Positions 30,996 to 41,324 are shown, numbered from the stretch's first letter. The stretch: DNA of 64,000 bases from Symbiodinium natans (GCA_905221605.1 CAJNDS010002346.1:715740-779739), one strand, 5' to 3'. Numbers and translations are program-made. Notes: a model not told the origin generated them from the letters alone.

Positions 30996-31402
30996 CCCAC
31001 CCCAACCACCCAAACTATTCTCATTTAGGGTTTAGGGTTCACCCCCCAAACCCCCCTCAAGGGGGGCTTTCTTGCTTTTTGCAGAGAAAGAGCAGAGCGG
31101 GGTCTCCCGAGCTTCATGGAGCCTGTCAGTGGCTCGTAGGCTTCTTGGAGCTTTCACGGAGTAAAATGGAAGGTGCCCAAAACCGTCAATTGCAATACCA
31201 AAAACCCACATTTTCGGGCCTGAAATGGCAGCAAAAACGGTCGGGGGTAGCAGGGGCCTCGGCCGGCCCCTGCTTTTCGATGCTAAAACAGAACATTGCA
31301 GGCGAGTCCCAAGCAGGGAGGGGGTCCCAGAAGAATTCGGGAGGTTGCTACAAGGGTCGCAGGAAGGTCCCAGCGGGTTGGGGGGTCTCAGGACGGTTTG
31401 TG

Positions 31403-31619
31403 GTATTTTTCAATTTTAAAGGCAAAATAGTCTTCTGAGACCCCCCCTTGCCTCAAACTCCGGCCCCCCCTTGAGAGGGAAAGTTTGCCTCCAAAAACAC
31501 CCCAAATGAGGGGGACCCCAGGATCGGCCCGGGCCCCAGTTAAAAATGCGATTTTTTAGTACTGAAATCGACGGCTCTGGGTGGTCTCTCGTTTTCTGGA
31601 TTTTTGACCAAAACCGAGC
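31403..31619. repeat. 217-bp direct duplication, copy 1
   Basis: From GTATTTTTCAATTTTAAAGG to GACCAAAACCGAGC; repeats at +395 with about two changes. Confidence 0.9.
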
Positions 31620-31797
31620 CTTCACCGGCTTCGGGATTTCAAGTTTTTCAAGGTTCTTCAAGGTTTTTCAGAATTTTTCAGTGTTTTTTAAGGTTTTTCA
31701 ATGTTTTTCAGGATATTTCAGAGTTTGTAACCCTCAATTCTGATGGAGGGCCGCCCCCGCGACCTTTTCACAGCCTAGTTTTGGTCAAGGGGGGGTT

Positions 31798-32014
31798 GTA
31801 TTTTTCAATTTTAAAGGCAAAATAGTCTTCTGAGACCCCCCCTTGCCTCAAACTCCGACCCCCCCTTGAGAGGGAAAGTTTGCCTCCAAAAACACCCCAA
31901 ATGAGGGGGACCCCAGGATCGGCCCGGGTCCCAGTTAAAAATGCGATTTTTTAGTACTGAAATCGACGGCTCTGGGTGGTCTCTCGTTTTCTGGATTTTT
32001 GACCAAAACCGAGC
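31798..32014. repeat. 217-bp direct duplication, copy 2
   Basis: Near-identical to 31403-31619. It leads into the GGTCCCAGGGG array. Confidence 0.9.
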
Positions 32015-32040
32015 GTTTCAGGAGGTCCAGGAACCCTTGG

Positions 32041-32260
32041 GAGGGGGTGTCAGGGGGGTCTCAGGGGGGTCCCAAGGGGGTGGGGGGGGGGTCCAGGGCA
32101 GTCGCAAGGGAGGTCAAAAGGTTTTCAGGTCCCAGGGGTCCCAGGGGGTCCCAGGGGGTCCCAGGGGGGTCCCAGGGGGGTCCCAGGGGGGTCCCAGGGG
32201 GTCCCAGGGGGGTCCCAGGGGGGGGTCCCAGGGGGGTCCCAGGGGGGTCCCAGAAAGTGT
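32041..32260. repeat. GGTCCCAGGGG minisatellite
   Basis: Some 15 units of 11-13 bp (GGTCCCAGGGGG). Open frames on both strands here are by-products. Confidence 0.9.
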
Positions 32261-32645
32261 CCAACGATCGGAGGCAAAATCGCTGCAGGAGCCCCCCTCC
32301 CCGGAATCTGCCAGCCCGGGCCCCAGACCCCCCCGGGGGGTACCCCCCTGACCCCCGTAAAAAACACTAAAAGACATCAATGGTCGTAGGTTTGGGGTCC
32401 TAATTATATTAGGGCTGACGCCCTAGGTCTGAGGCGTAGCCAGTCACTGCCGTCTCGTCTACCGGGAGGCTTTACCCTCCCTCACCGTTCTGTGGAGACG
32501 CTCGGTCGGGGACCTCGGTCGAAGCCTCGAGCGCCCATGCATATGGACAGCGGCGCTCTCGGCAGTTTAGGGTTTAGGGTTTAGGGTTTAGGGTTTAGGG
32601 TTCTGAAAGGGTTTGGGGATGCTATCTGAGGGCTCACCTAGAGGG

Positions 32646-32800
32646 TTGGGGTATTTACAGGGTTCCCTCAGATGGGACCCTTGAAAAGGGGGCCCCTTCT
32701 ATACACCGTATATACCCGATAGAACCCATAAGCACATACTTCCAGAGCCTTTTGAGGAGGGTAAGGGCCCCGTATTAAGGGACCATGAAACTACCCTTAG
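32646..32800. mobile_element. Family D inverted-repeat element
   Basis: Left arm decayed; right arm AGGGACCATGAAACTACCCT then TAG; centre has CCCCTTCTATACACC. Confidence 0.58.
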
Positions 32801-32957
32801 ACTGAAGCCTATATCCGGTCTCTTAGAGCCTGAGTCGCAAGTCCTTGTTCCTAAACGTTCGGTCCTAGTTCCGACATCCACCTAAACCCTTGAATCCAAA
32901 TCCCGATTCCCAAGTCCCGCGATGAGGCTCCAAGGTTTAGGGTTTAGGGTTTTAGGG

Positions 32958-32984
32958 CTGAATCCGGCTCCCGAAGTATGCACC
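32958..32984 (-). CDS. 27-bp exon with canonical splice sites
   Basis: Between AAGTTACAG and the next intron. Joined in phase to 33119-33187 it reads GEW-VHTSGAGF. The 134-bp intron between them starts GTAAGA and ends ACAG and has no telomere-type repeat. Confidence 0.48.
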
Positions 32985-33118
32985 CTGTAACTTCGTGTTC
33001 CAAGTTGCAAAAAGTTCCAAGTTGCTTTAGCCCACATCCTAGCCCAGGCTGTTTCAACTCAAAAACTTGGCTTATTTGGTGATACACAGGCCCTATTCTC
33101 ATCAGAATTGCGTCTTAC

Positions 33119-33187
33119 CACTCTCCCCTCTCCTGCCACGGAACATCAAATCGGTGGAGAAATTGTGGAGCCTGCTGCGACTGAAAC
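33119..33187 (-). CDS. Exon with GTAAGA donor
   Basis: FQSQQAPQFLHRFDVPWQER then GEW, ending GAGTG/GTAAGA. Confidence 0.52.
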
Positions 33188-33219
33188 CCTAAACCCTATA
33201 TAATCCCTAAACACTTCCA

Positions 33220-33350
33220 CCCTGACACAGGGAGCGGTGACAACTGCCAAGGACTCGAAAGAACCCACTCAACAGCAAAGCTCGGAGTTCCGAAACGCGA
33301 GCCCTCAAAGAAGCCCACCCTGTTGCCCATACACTAACTCTACAAATCTT
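33220..33350 (-). CDS. Exon-like island
   Basis: SVWATGWASLRARVSELRAL then LLSGFFRVLGSCHRSLCQ; amphipathic. Confidence 0.38.
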
Positions 33351-33555
33351 AACCCTAAACACCCTCACACCTAGAAAAACCCCAAAACCCATAAGCCCTC
33401 TAAACCCTCTGAAATGCCAAACCCCCCCCCCCTAAATCCTAAACCCTAAACCCTACACCCTGAGCCGTAAACCCTAAACCCTACAACCCTGAGCCCTAAG
33501 CCCTAAACCCTACAACCCTGAGCCCTAAACCCTAAACCCTACAAACCCTAGCCTA

Positions 33556-33638
33556 AACCCACTTCTGCCAGGCTGCCGCCCGTGAGGCCTTCCGCTGCTC
33601 GTAATCGGCCACGAGCCGCGCCGACGTGGTCTCCGGGT
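33556..33638 (-). CDS. Exon-like island, helical
   Basis: PETTSARLVADYEQRKASRA then AAWQKWV. Confidence 0.52.
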
Positions 33639-33829
33639 TTAGGGTTTAGGGTTTAGGGTTTAGGGTTTTAGGGTTTAGGGTTTAGGGTTTAGGGTTTAGG
33701 GTTTAGGGTTTAGGGTTTAGGGAACCCGAAACCCTAAACCCTGGACTAAACCCTATACCCTAAACGGCGTAGGGGTTCAGGGCTTGAGGAGCCTATGGGG
33801 GTGGAGGGCTCAAGGCCGCAGTGGAAGAA

Positions 33830-34260
33830 TAGTAGTAGTAAGTTTTAGATGTCGGAATAAGAATAGCAACGGGTTTAGGGTCTAGGGCTTAGGGCTTAGG
33901 GCTTAGAACGATAGGCATCATAAGAACCAGCAACATGAGAACAAGAAGCATAGGGTCAACGATAAGAAGGTTCATAAGATCAAGGAGAACCAAAAAGAGT
34001 GGAAACAAAAATCAAGAAGACACCTCTGATCATAGTTGTGCAAAGAAGGTGGCGATGTAAACTGTAACAATGGTAAACCCTAAACCCTGAACCCTAAACC
34101 CTAAACCCTAACCTCTAAACCCTAAACCCTAACCGCCAAACCGTAACTCGCACAACGAAGTACAAGGATCAGCACAGGAATACGGACGAGAATAGGAAGA
34201 GTAACGATGAATAACACAAAAAAGCAACAATCCAATAACAACCGCAACGATGCGCTAAAC
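33830..34260. other. A-rich degenerate repeats
   Basis: AACAAGAAGC/GATAAGAAGG-type A-rich DNA split by CCCTAAA tracts; a Lys-rich plus frame is probably chance. Confidence 0.45.
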
Positions 34261-34322
34261 CCCAAACCCTGAACCGTAAACCCCCAAAAACCTAAACCCT
34301 AAACCCTAAACCCTAACCCTAA

Positions 34323-34408
34323 ACCCACGATACTCAAAGTGGCTCTGCGCCTCCTTCTTGGTCAGGGTCTGCTCGGCAGACTCGGCCTGGCAGGGCGCGG
34401 GGTTGCTT
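34323..34408 (-). CDS. Exon-like island
   Basis: QAESAEQTLTKKEAQSHFEY; charged helix. Confidence 0.48.
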
Positions 34409-34414
34409 CAGGGT

Positions 34415-34525
34415 TTAGGGTTTAGGGGTTTAGGGGTTTAGGGTTTAGGGTTTAGGGTTTAGGGTTTAGGGTTTAGGGTTTAGGGTTTAGGGTTTAGGGC
34501 TCAGGGTTCAGGGTTCAGGGTTCAG
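34415..34525. repeat. TTTAGGG array
   Basis: Ends with TTCAGGG variants. Confidence 0.95.
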
Positions 34526-34612
34526 AATCAACAGCATCGCGCTCATTGGGAGAGTGTCTAACGTGCCTTCCAGCCGCGCCACAGCTTTTAAATGCTTTGC
34601 TTGCGTGCGGAA
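34523..34612 (-). CDS. Exon-like island
   Basis: TQAKHLKAVARLEGTLDTLP then MSAMLLIL. Confidence 0.45.
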
Positions 34613-34663
34613 CCTTAAACCCAAAACCCCAAACCTGCAACCCTAAACCCTAAACCCTAAACC

Positions 34664-34758
34664 GCACCCAGTGTGGCAGTAGAAGAGGTTTTGACCGTCT
34701 GACTACGTGGCGCTTCGCTGTCAGGGAGTGTTTAAAGTGCTTGACCTCGCGAAGCCCC
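34664..34758 (-). CDS. Exon-like island, basic
   Basis: GLREVKHFKHSLTAKRHVVR then RSKPLLLPHW. Confidence 0.42.
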
Positions 34759-34862
34759 TAAACCCTAAACCCTAAACCCTAAACCCGAAACCCTAAACCC
34801 TAAACCCTAAACCCCGCATGCTAGCGCATGGTGTTTGGCAGCCTTCGGCTCAAGACCGGAGT

Positions 34863-34925
34863 CGTGAGAGCACCGCGAAAGAATTCGAAAGAAGCAGAAG
34901 AGTGTCTTGTGCCCCAAGCCCGAAA
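34863..34925 (-). CDS. Exon-like island with GT donor
   Basis: GAQDTLLLLSNSFAVLSRL ending CTCCG/GTCTTG. Confidence 0.42.
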
Positions 34926-34942
34926 CCCTGAACCCTGAACCT

Positions 34943-34992
34943 ATCCTCCTGCCTGGCTCTTAGGCTGAAACTCGCAAGCTTCTTTCAAGAGT
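34943..34992 (-). CDS. Short exon-like island
   Basis: LLKEACEFQPKSQAGG, then TAG. Confidence 0.4.
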
Positions 34993-35017
34993 TTAGGGTT
35001 TAGGGTTTAGGGCTTAG

Positions 35018-35096
35018 GGTTCCATCAGTGGAGGCCTTGCTTTGCATCTCCATCAGCGTGGCAGCGTGCTCCTCCTTGAGGCACGATGGGGGGCGC
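35018..35096 (-). CDS. Exon-like island, helical
   Basis: PSCLKEEHAATLMEMQSKAS then TDGT. Abuts a 23-base run of G at 35099. Confidence 0.5.
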
Positions 35097-35369
35097 GCGG
35101 GGGGGGGGGGGGGGGGGGGGGTCCGGCTGGGGGTTCGGGGTCCGGGGTTTAGGGTTTAGGGTTTCAAAAGTCCGAAACCCCAAGCCCTAAACCCTGATGT
35201 GTGTGTGTGAGGGAAACCCCAGAACGCAAAAAGGGCAACAGGTCCCACACATTCATCAGGCAAGAGTTGTATGCAAACTCTGCTCACCTGACAACCCGAG
35301 CAAGAAAAAAACGATGTTGTATGTCTAGATGTTCATTTACATCTGCATTTCTATTTATATTTACATGGT

Positions 35370-35376
35370 AGCATAC

Positions 35377-35423
<47 letters not shown>

Positions 35424-35424
35424 G
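35370..35424. repeat. (TA)n microsatellite
   Basis: ATATATACATATATATAT repeats. Confidence 0.9.
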
Positions 35425-35470
35425 GTTTTGTTCGATAATGGGGAGGGGCACGCGACAGGTGTTGGAATCA

Positions 35471-35593
35471 GGGTATGTTTCGCGGGTATGTTTCGCGGGT
35501 ATGTTTCGGGGTATTGTTTCGGGTATGTTTCGCGGCATCATGAGCCACTTCCCCTGCAAAACTGGGTGTATGTTTCGGGGTATGTTTCGCGGG
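35471..35593. repeat. 13-bp minisatellite GGGTATGTTTCGC
   Basis: About seven imperfect units, interrupted by a short unique piece. Confidence 0.75.
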
Positions 35594-35644
35594 TGTGCAA
35601 CCCATGTGCCCTTCTTAAACCTGAGCCCCCAAGAAAGGGCAAAC

Positions 35645-35645
<1 letters not shown>

Positions 35646-35675
<30 letters not shown>

Positions 35676-35725
35676 ATGTGTGTATGTGTATGTGTATGCA
35701 TATGTATATGTCTATCTCTATGTCC

Positions 35726-35767
<42 letters not shown>

Positions 35768-35880
35768 GTGTATATGTATATGTATATGTTGCTGTTTATG
35801 TGCATATATATGTATATGTCTCGATATGTGTGTATGTATATATATATATATATACATGTGTGTATATATATATATATTCG
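35646..35880. repeat. TATATG/TG microsatellite block
   Basis: TGTGTGTATG and TATATGTATATG repeats; open frames across it are not genes. Confidence 0.9.
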
Positions 35881-35914
35881 CTTTGACATCACATATTTTG
35901 ACATGCACATATGC

Positions 35915-36061
35915 ATGTATACAGAGCAAAGCAGAAGACCCTACGAAGACAGCGAGCATCACCATGATCAACATGGGCGCCTGCTGCGCGAGCAAGGAAT
36001 AGTACTGCTGCAGCTTTACGGAGTACTCCTGCAGACACGCGCCCATGTAGCTCTGCCGTGC
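35915..36061 (-). CDS. Exon with transmembrane helix
   Basis: [20 protein letters not shown] then [20 protein letters not shown]: helix plus a clear membrane segment. The exon begins where the inverted-repeat element 36062-36190 ends (CTACCCTTAG). A GTATAC donor follows near 35925. Confidence 0.6.
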
Positions 36062-36190
36062 CTAAGGGTAGTTACCTGGTCCCTTAGTATGGGCCCTTAA
36101 AAGGGGACCCCTTATATACCCTTTCTATACCCTATACACCATACTTCAGAACCCCTTAGAGGAGGTAACAGCCCATAGAACTACCCTTAG
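36062..36190. mobile_element. Family D inverted-repeat element forming an intron
   Basis: CTAAGGGTAGTTACCTGGTC ... ATAGAACTACCCTTAG, 129 bp, perfect 10-bp ends. Minus-strand exons abut both ends. Confidence 0.7.
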
Positions 36191-36250
36191 AAACAGCTAG
36201 CTTCTGAAAGCTATATTTCCTTCCTTCCTCGGAGCATGCCGGCACCGAAA
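36191..36250 (-). CDS. Exon on the other side of an inverted-repeat intron
   Basis: CSEEGRKYSFQKLAVSK; the only open minus frame here, ending exactly at the element 36062-36190. Confidence 0.48.
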
Positions 36251-36683
36251 CAAGCCGAAACCCCCAACCCGAGACCCGCGCTGCGAAAAGTTGTGCGTGT
36301 GTTTGGCCCGGGAACGGCTACGCTATCCTTCATGCTACATCCCAAAACACGACTTTAGAGGTACGTTTAGAGTGGTTTCGGATGCTTCTTGGGAAGGGAG
36401 GAAGCTACAACACCTTCGGGTGTTGAGCTTCGGGCACCCTGTGCTTGAGAGGTGATGTTTGGTACTGAGGATTACCTCACCCTTGGAGTTCCAGTGCCCT
36501 AGCGCTCCTGGGATTAGGGTTTAGGGCTTAGGGTTTAGGGTTTAGGGTTGAGGGTTTAGGGTTCAGGGTTCAGGGTTTAGGGTTTAGGGTTTAGGGTTTA
36601 GGGTTTAGGGTTTAGGGTTTAGGGTTTAGGGTTTAGGGTGGGCTTAGGGTTTAGGCTTTAGGGTTTAGGGATGAGGGTTTAGG

Positions 36684-36762
36684 CTTCTTTTTGTGCTGGC
36701 TGCAGGAGTTTCAGAGAGCTGTGCTTCGTCAGGCAAGCCTTGTTCCTTGTACCCTATAAACA
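36684..36762 (-). CDS. Exon-like island
   Basis: IGYKEQGLPDEAQLSETPAA then STKRS. Confidence 0.48.
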
Positions 36763-37021
36763 CCCTAAGCCCGAAACCCTAAACCCGAAACCCGAAACCC
36801 TAAACCCGAAACCCTAAACCCTAAACCCTAAACCCTAAACCCGAAACCCGAAACCCTAAACCCGAAACCCTAAACCCTAAACCCGAAACCTTAAAACCTG
36901 CTATTTACTCGGCAACACTGCTTAGCTCTGGAGTCGACCCTGGAAAAAAAGTATATACTTTTTAGGTATAAGTAGCTATTATAGGAACCCAGAGCCAAAA
37001 AAAGTATTAAAGTGTAGTACT

Positions 37022-37112
37022 CCAAAACCCAGACACAGCTTGCCAAGAACTTTGGCTCCCACCGTGCGGCTGACGGGCTACCAGGGAGATCTCATCAAAC
37101 TCAAAGCGCCCT
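37022..37112 (-). CDS. Exon-like island
   Basis: GRFEFDEISLVARQPHGGSQ then SSWQAVSGFW. Confidence 0.48.
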
Positions 37113-37209
37113 AAACTCTAAAATCTAACCCCCAAGGCCTGGTTTAGGGTTTAGGGTTTATGATTTAGGCTTTAGGGTTTAGGGTTTAGGGATATAGTTT
37201 TGGGTTTTG

Positions 37210-37372
37210 GGTTGCCTTTAGGGCTTACGGTTCAGGACTCGAGTGGTGACCTTGACATTACTCGATCTCCCCAGCGCGGTGTTCTCAGCCGGGCACGCGC
37301 ACGCCTTACACAGGTGTGTCTCAAGCTTCAACCCGTCTTGTACCGACCTTCCACTCAGAACGCTTTAGGGTT
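37210..37372 (+). other. Open on the plus strand; repeated 55-bp segment
   Basis: Two plus frames are open (for example LPSAVFSAGHAHALHRCVSS). The first about 55 bp (AGGACTCGAGTGG...ATTACTCGATC) recur at 39778-39832, so part of it is a dispersed duplication rather than a unique exon. Confidence 0.35.
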
Positions 37373-37429
37373 TGGGTTTAGGGTTTAGGGTTTAGGGTTT
37401 GGGCTTGGGGTTTGGGGTTGGGGGTCTAA

Positions 37430-37522
37430 ACAGTAAAAGAACCCTTTGAGACACGCCTGTGGAGAGGCGCGCCCCCCTCGGGGGGACGTCGTGCTTCCAG
37501 TGCAGGCGCTGCAGCTTAGAGT
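37430..37522 (-). CDS. Exon-like island
   Basis: SKLQRLHWKHDVPPRGARLS then TGVSQRVLLL. Confidence 0.45.
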
Positions 37523-37826
37523 TTAGGGTTCCGTGTTTAGGGTTTAGGATTTAAGGTTTAGGGTTGAGGGTTAGGGTTGAGGGGTGAGGGCTTATCCGGT
37601 AAGCCTAAGGGCAAGGTCTTGAGTCTCAGGGTACATGCTGCTTTCCACGCCCTTTGACTGGAGTTGGGCCGGGGTTGTTCTAAATGAAGCCCCGAAACGG
37701 CCCCAAAACCAAAACCCTGAAGTAATTACCCTGAATTTCATTCCTACCGGGACCCTCATATGAAAAATTGCCTATTTAGAACAACCTCCGTTGACAGCTC
37801 CAGCAAGGCTGCTCTCAGTACAGTCG

Positions 37827-38881
37827 CTACTCTGGGTCCCCGCCGTCGTCAGCACCATCTGGATCCCCGCCGTCACCGGCGTCGCCACCATCTGGATCCC
37901 CGCCGTCACCGGCGTCGCCACCATCTGGATCCCCGTCGTCACCGTTGCCACCGTTAGATGTGTTGCTGCTGTTGGCACTGGTGTTACCACCATCCGGGTT
38001 CCCGCCATCGTCACCGTTGCCACCACTAGTTGTGTTGCTGCTGTTGTTGCCACTGGTGTTGCCACCATCCGGGTTCCCGCCGTCGTCGCCGTTGTCGCCA
38101 CCATCCGAGTTCCCGTCGTCGTCGCCAGTGTCGCCACCATCCGAATTTCCGCCATCGTCACCGGTGCCGCCACTAGTAGTGTTGCTGCTGTTACCGCCAC
38201 TGGTGTTACCACTATCTGGGTTCCCACCGTCATCACCGTTGCCGCCACTAGTAGTGTTGCTGCCGTTGGTGGTACCACCATCCGGGTTGCCGCCGTCGTC
38301 ACCGGTGTCGCCACCATCCGAGTTCCCGCCGTCGTCGCCGGTGTCGCCACCATCCGAGTTCCCGCCGTCGTCACCCGTGTCGCCACCATCCGGGTTCCCG
38401 CCGTCGTCACCAGTGTCGCCACCGCCGTCGTCACCGTTGCCTCCACTAGTTGTGTTGCTACTATGGTTGCCACCACCACCACCGCCGTCGTCACCGGTGT
38501 CGCCACCATCCGGGTTCCCGCCGTCGTCACCAGTGTCGCCACCATCCGGGTTCCCGCCGTCGTCACCAGTGTCGCCACCATCTGGGTTCCCGCCGTCGTC
38601 ACCAGTGTCGCCACCATCCGGGTTCCCGCCGTCGTCACCGGTGTCGCCACCATCCGGGTTCCCGCCGTCGTCCCCGGTGTCGCCACCATCCGGGTTCCCG
38701 CCGTCGTCGCCGGTGTCGCCACCATCACCAAAGCCGCCGCCGTCGTCGCCATAGCCAGGCCCACCACCCCCATAGCCAGGCCCACCCCCATAGCCAGGCC
38801 CATCACCTCCATATTTCTGGTCCCACAGCTGGGTGTTGGTGATCGTTTGTGGCGCTTGGAACTGTGCCGACCTGAGTGCTT
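37827..38881 (-). CDS. Last exon of a probable secreted protein with a Gly/Asp/Asn/Thr repeat tail
   Basis: 351 codons, ending in TAG at 37827. It starts after CCTCAAG with [20 protein letters not shown], continues Gly/Pro/Tyr-rich ([11 protein letters not shown]), then about 25 units of a 12-residue repeat of the type [12 protein letters not shown], with Asn/Ser/Thr-rich variants ([14 protein letters not shown]). Differences between repeat copies fall mostly at third codon positions in this frame (GGT/GGC, GAC/GAT, ACT/ACC/ACG, AAC/AAT), showing that this frame, and not the open frames in other phases, is coding. No ATG is needed because it is spliced to 39053-39175. Acidic, low-complexity tail; an extracellular or matrix role is a guess. 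Confidence 0.68.
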
Positions 38882-39052
38882 CTTGAGGTCAGGCTGAATA
38901 GAAAGGACACCGTGGGAGCCCAGAAATTGCAGAGTGCCCGATACCCCTTCAAGGAGGAATATGCCGACATACCTTAAATCAGATCAGCCCCTACTAGAAC
39001 TTCAGGTATGTTCTAATTAAGGAGTATTGGGCTCTCTAAGTCCTCAACATAC
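38882..39052 (-). other. Inferred 171-bp intron carrying an inverted-repeat element
   Basis: GTATGT at the 5' end after CCTAG, AG (CTCAAG) at the 3' end; phase 1 on both sides. Most of it is a family E element (about 38930-39040). Confidence 0.55.
38930..39040. mobile_element. Family E inverted-repeat element in an intron
   Basis: GAGTGCCCGATACCCCTTCA ... TTAAGGAGTATTGGGCTCTC; lies in intron 38882-39052. Confidence 0.58.
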
Positions 39053-39175
39053 CTAGGCACGTCACAGTGATGTTGGTAGCCTTAAGACCAGTATTGATCT
39101 TCGAGATCAAGGCATCCGACTGCTGCACCACCTGGTTTGGAAACACCTTGGGCGGCAGCTTGCAGACCGGCCCGA
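39053..39175 (-). CDS. Penultimate exon of the same protein
   Basis: After CCTAAACCAG: KLPPKVFPNQVVQQSDALIS then KINTGLKATNITVTC, ending CCTAG/GTATGT. The 3' splice site sits inside a CCCTAAA-type tract. Confidence 0.6.
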
Positions 39176-39520
39176 CTGGTTTAGGGCTTGGGGCTATATG
39201 GGCTGTGCCGAGGCAGGGGGGGGAGAAGGGGTTATTAAAGCTCATTAACGGCTTCTTTGGCTTGTAGGCCTATATGGAGCCTTCCATTCCTTTCAAGCAA
39301 GCAAATCAGGGGCCATGATTTCGAGAACTTCCCATACAACCTAGACCCTGAACAACGTTCAACCGTAAACCATTCAAACCCTCGAACCCTTCGACCCTTT
39401 AACACTCGTTGAACTATACTTATTCGTGTTCAGGGTTCAGGGTTGAGGGTTTAGGGTTTAGGGTTTGGGGTTTGGGGTTTGGGGTTTGGGGTTTGGGGTT
39501 TGGGGTTTGGGGTTTAAAGG

Positions 39521-39618
39521 TCTATACCAGGGATCTGAAGTCTTAAGCTGGCTTGCGATGTCTTCAGGCGCTCAGGAGTGTTGGAGGCCTCTGGGATCGC
39601 GTGGGTGGATCTGGTTTA
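39521..39618 (-). CDS. Exon-like island
   Basis: STHAIPEASNTPERLKTSQA then SLRLQIPGIDL, TAA. Confidence 0.42.
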
Positions 39619-39969
39619 GGGTTTAGGGTTTAGGGCTTAGGGTTTAGGGTTTAGGGTTTAGGGTTTAGGGTTTAGGGCTTAGGGCTTAGGGCTTAGGGCC
39701 AAGTTTAGGGTTTAGGTCCAAGTTTAGGGTTTAGGGTTTTGGGTTTCGGGTTTCGGGTTTGGGGTAAGTCTTTAGGGCTTACGCTTTAGGACTCGAGTGG
39801 CGATCTTGATATTACTCGATCTTGGTTTGGACTGCATCTTGGTTGAAGTTGCCTGGGCCCAATCCTTTATATTACCCAAAGAAGTGACGTTCCTCAATCC
39901 TAAACCCTAAAACCCTAAACCCTAAACCCTATACCCCTAAACCCTAAACCCTAAACCCTAAACCTCAAA

Positions 39970-40087
39970 CCCGATCTCGAGACCAGGAGCCGTGACGGGT
40001 AGCTCGACGATCTCGTATTTGAGCTTCAGGAAGGAGCTGTTGGAACCTCGGCTGGTCGGCTGGGTTGGCTCTACCTTCCAGGGTCCA
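39970..40087 (-). CDS. Exon, beta-strand type
   Basis: SSFLKLKYEIVELPVTAPGL after WKVEPTQPTSRGSN. Alternating pattern of a beta-rich extracellular domain. Confidence 0.55.
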
Positions 40088-40089
40088 GG

Positions 40090-40235
40090 GCTTAAGGGTT
40101 TAGGGGTTTAGGGTTTAGGGCTTAGGGCTTAGGGCTTAGGGTTTAGGGTTTAGGGTTTAGGGTTTAGGGTTTAGGGTTTAGGGTTTAGGGTTTAGGGTTT
40201 AGGGTTTAGGGCTTAGGGCTTAGGGCTTAGGGTTC
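40090..40235. repeat. TTTAGGG array
   Basis: CTTAGGG variants at both ends. Confidence 0.95.
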
Positions 40236-40261
40236 TAAACCTCCCAAAACCCGAGGCCTAC

Positions 40262-40338
40262 CTCGGATCGAGGAGCTGTTCGTGCTGTTCTGGAGCCTCC
40301 TTCCCTCGGCCTGCGTGACCTGGAGCGGCTGGGATGGA
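40262..40338 (-). CDS. Exon with canonical donor
   Basis: QPLQVTQAEGRRLQNSTNSS then SIR, ending CCGAG/GTAGGC. Confidence 0.52.
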
Positions 40339-40719
40339 GAGTTTGGGGCTTGCAGGGTTTATATAATTGGTTGAGGGTTGAGGGTTGAGGGTTTGGGGTT
40401 TAGGGTTTAGGGTTTAGGGTTTGGGGTTTAGGGTTTAGGGTTTAAGGCTCCAGGGACTCAGGGACTGAGGGGCTTAAGCCGAGGGTCTGATTAAATGAAA
40501 AGGGGCTTAGGGGTTGCGGTTGGGAGGTTTGCTGTCGGGCTTTGGTTTTTGGATTTAGGGAATTTCGGGAATTTGGGGGCTTAGAGGTTGAGGGTTAGGG
40601 GCTTTGGAGACCCTAAACCCTAAACCCTAAACTCTAAATTTAGGGTTGAAGGGCTTGGGGCTCGGGGATTGAGGCGTTTCGGGCGGTTGAGTGCTCGAGG
40701 GTGTGAGGTGTAGGGTTGC

Positions 40720-40757
40720 CCTGAACTAGCCTCGACGGGAGAGTCCGAGCGGGTTTG
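40720..40757 (-). CDS. Short exon-like island
   Basis: RSDSPVEASSGQ. Confidence 0.28.
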
Positions 40758-40907
40758 GGGTTAGGGTTTAGGGTTTAGGGTTTAGGGCTTAGGGTTAGGG
40801 TTTTGGAGTTTAGGGTGTTTAGGGTTTAGGTTTTGGGGTTTAGGGTGTCTAGGGTTTAGGGTTTTAGGGTTTTGGGTTTTGGGGTTTAGGGCTTAGGGTT
40901 TAGGGTC

Positions 40908-41002
40908 CCTCAGACAGGAGCCGAGGTGCGGTGACTTTGTCGCTCGTGGTTGAGGTCAAGTTCGCAAGGGCGTCTCGGGTGCTCCTGGCTCCAGGCGAAG
41001 TT
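40908..41002 (-). CDS. Exon-like island
   Basis: RSTRDALANLTSTTSDKVTA then PRLLSE; N-glycosylation-type NLT. Confidence 0.45.
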
Positions 41003-41211
41003 TGGGGTTCTGGTTTGGCGTTCAAGGTTCGGGGCTCACACTAAACCCTAAACCCTAAACCCTAAACCCTAAACCCTAAACAACCCTAAACCCGAAACCC
41101 TAAACCCTAGGGTCTAGGCGGTTGTGGGGTTTAAGGGGCGACGTCCGAAGCCATTCGTACTTTAAAACCCCATCCTTCTAAGCCCAGTGAGGAAAAGGAA
41201 AGAACCCAAAG

Positions 41212-41324
41212 AGCCCAATGCCCCTTGAGTAAGTACTCGACCACAAAAAAGAAAAAATGAAAATAAAAGAAAGGGATCCTACTGTCATGCGATTTACTGC
41301 AGCCTTAGTTAAGGGGTATTGGGC
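41212..41324. mobile_element. Family E inverted-repeat element
   Basis: AGCCCAATGCCCCTTGAGTA ... TTAGTTAAGGGGTATTGGGC. Confidence 0.6.

Larger units (their letters stand above)
31000..32950. other. Region of duplications, no recognised gene
   Basis: Contains the 217-bp duplication, the GGTCCCAGGGG array, a TTTTTCAAGG-type tract (31640-31725) and a 32395-32560 unique piece. Plus-strand frame 31079-31438 is open but low in complexity. Confidence 0.55.

Noticed and set aside
31941-32380. Pro/Gly-rich frames on both strands
   Set aside because: Products of the GGTCCCAGGGG array.
32395-32560. Possible structural RNA gene (GC-rich, symmetrical look)
   Set aside because: No rRNA, 5S or tRNA motif recognised on either strand.
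35428-36100. 220-codon plus frame and similar frames
   Set aside because: They run through TA/TG microsatellites and the 13-bp repeat; the real signal is the minus-strand membrane exon at 35915-36061.
37791-38897. Plus-strand frames of 368 and 269 codons and a minus frame of 346 codons with simple repeats
   Set aside because: They are other phases of the minus-strand repeat-tail exon; copy differences are not synonymous in these frames.
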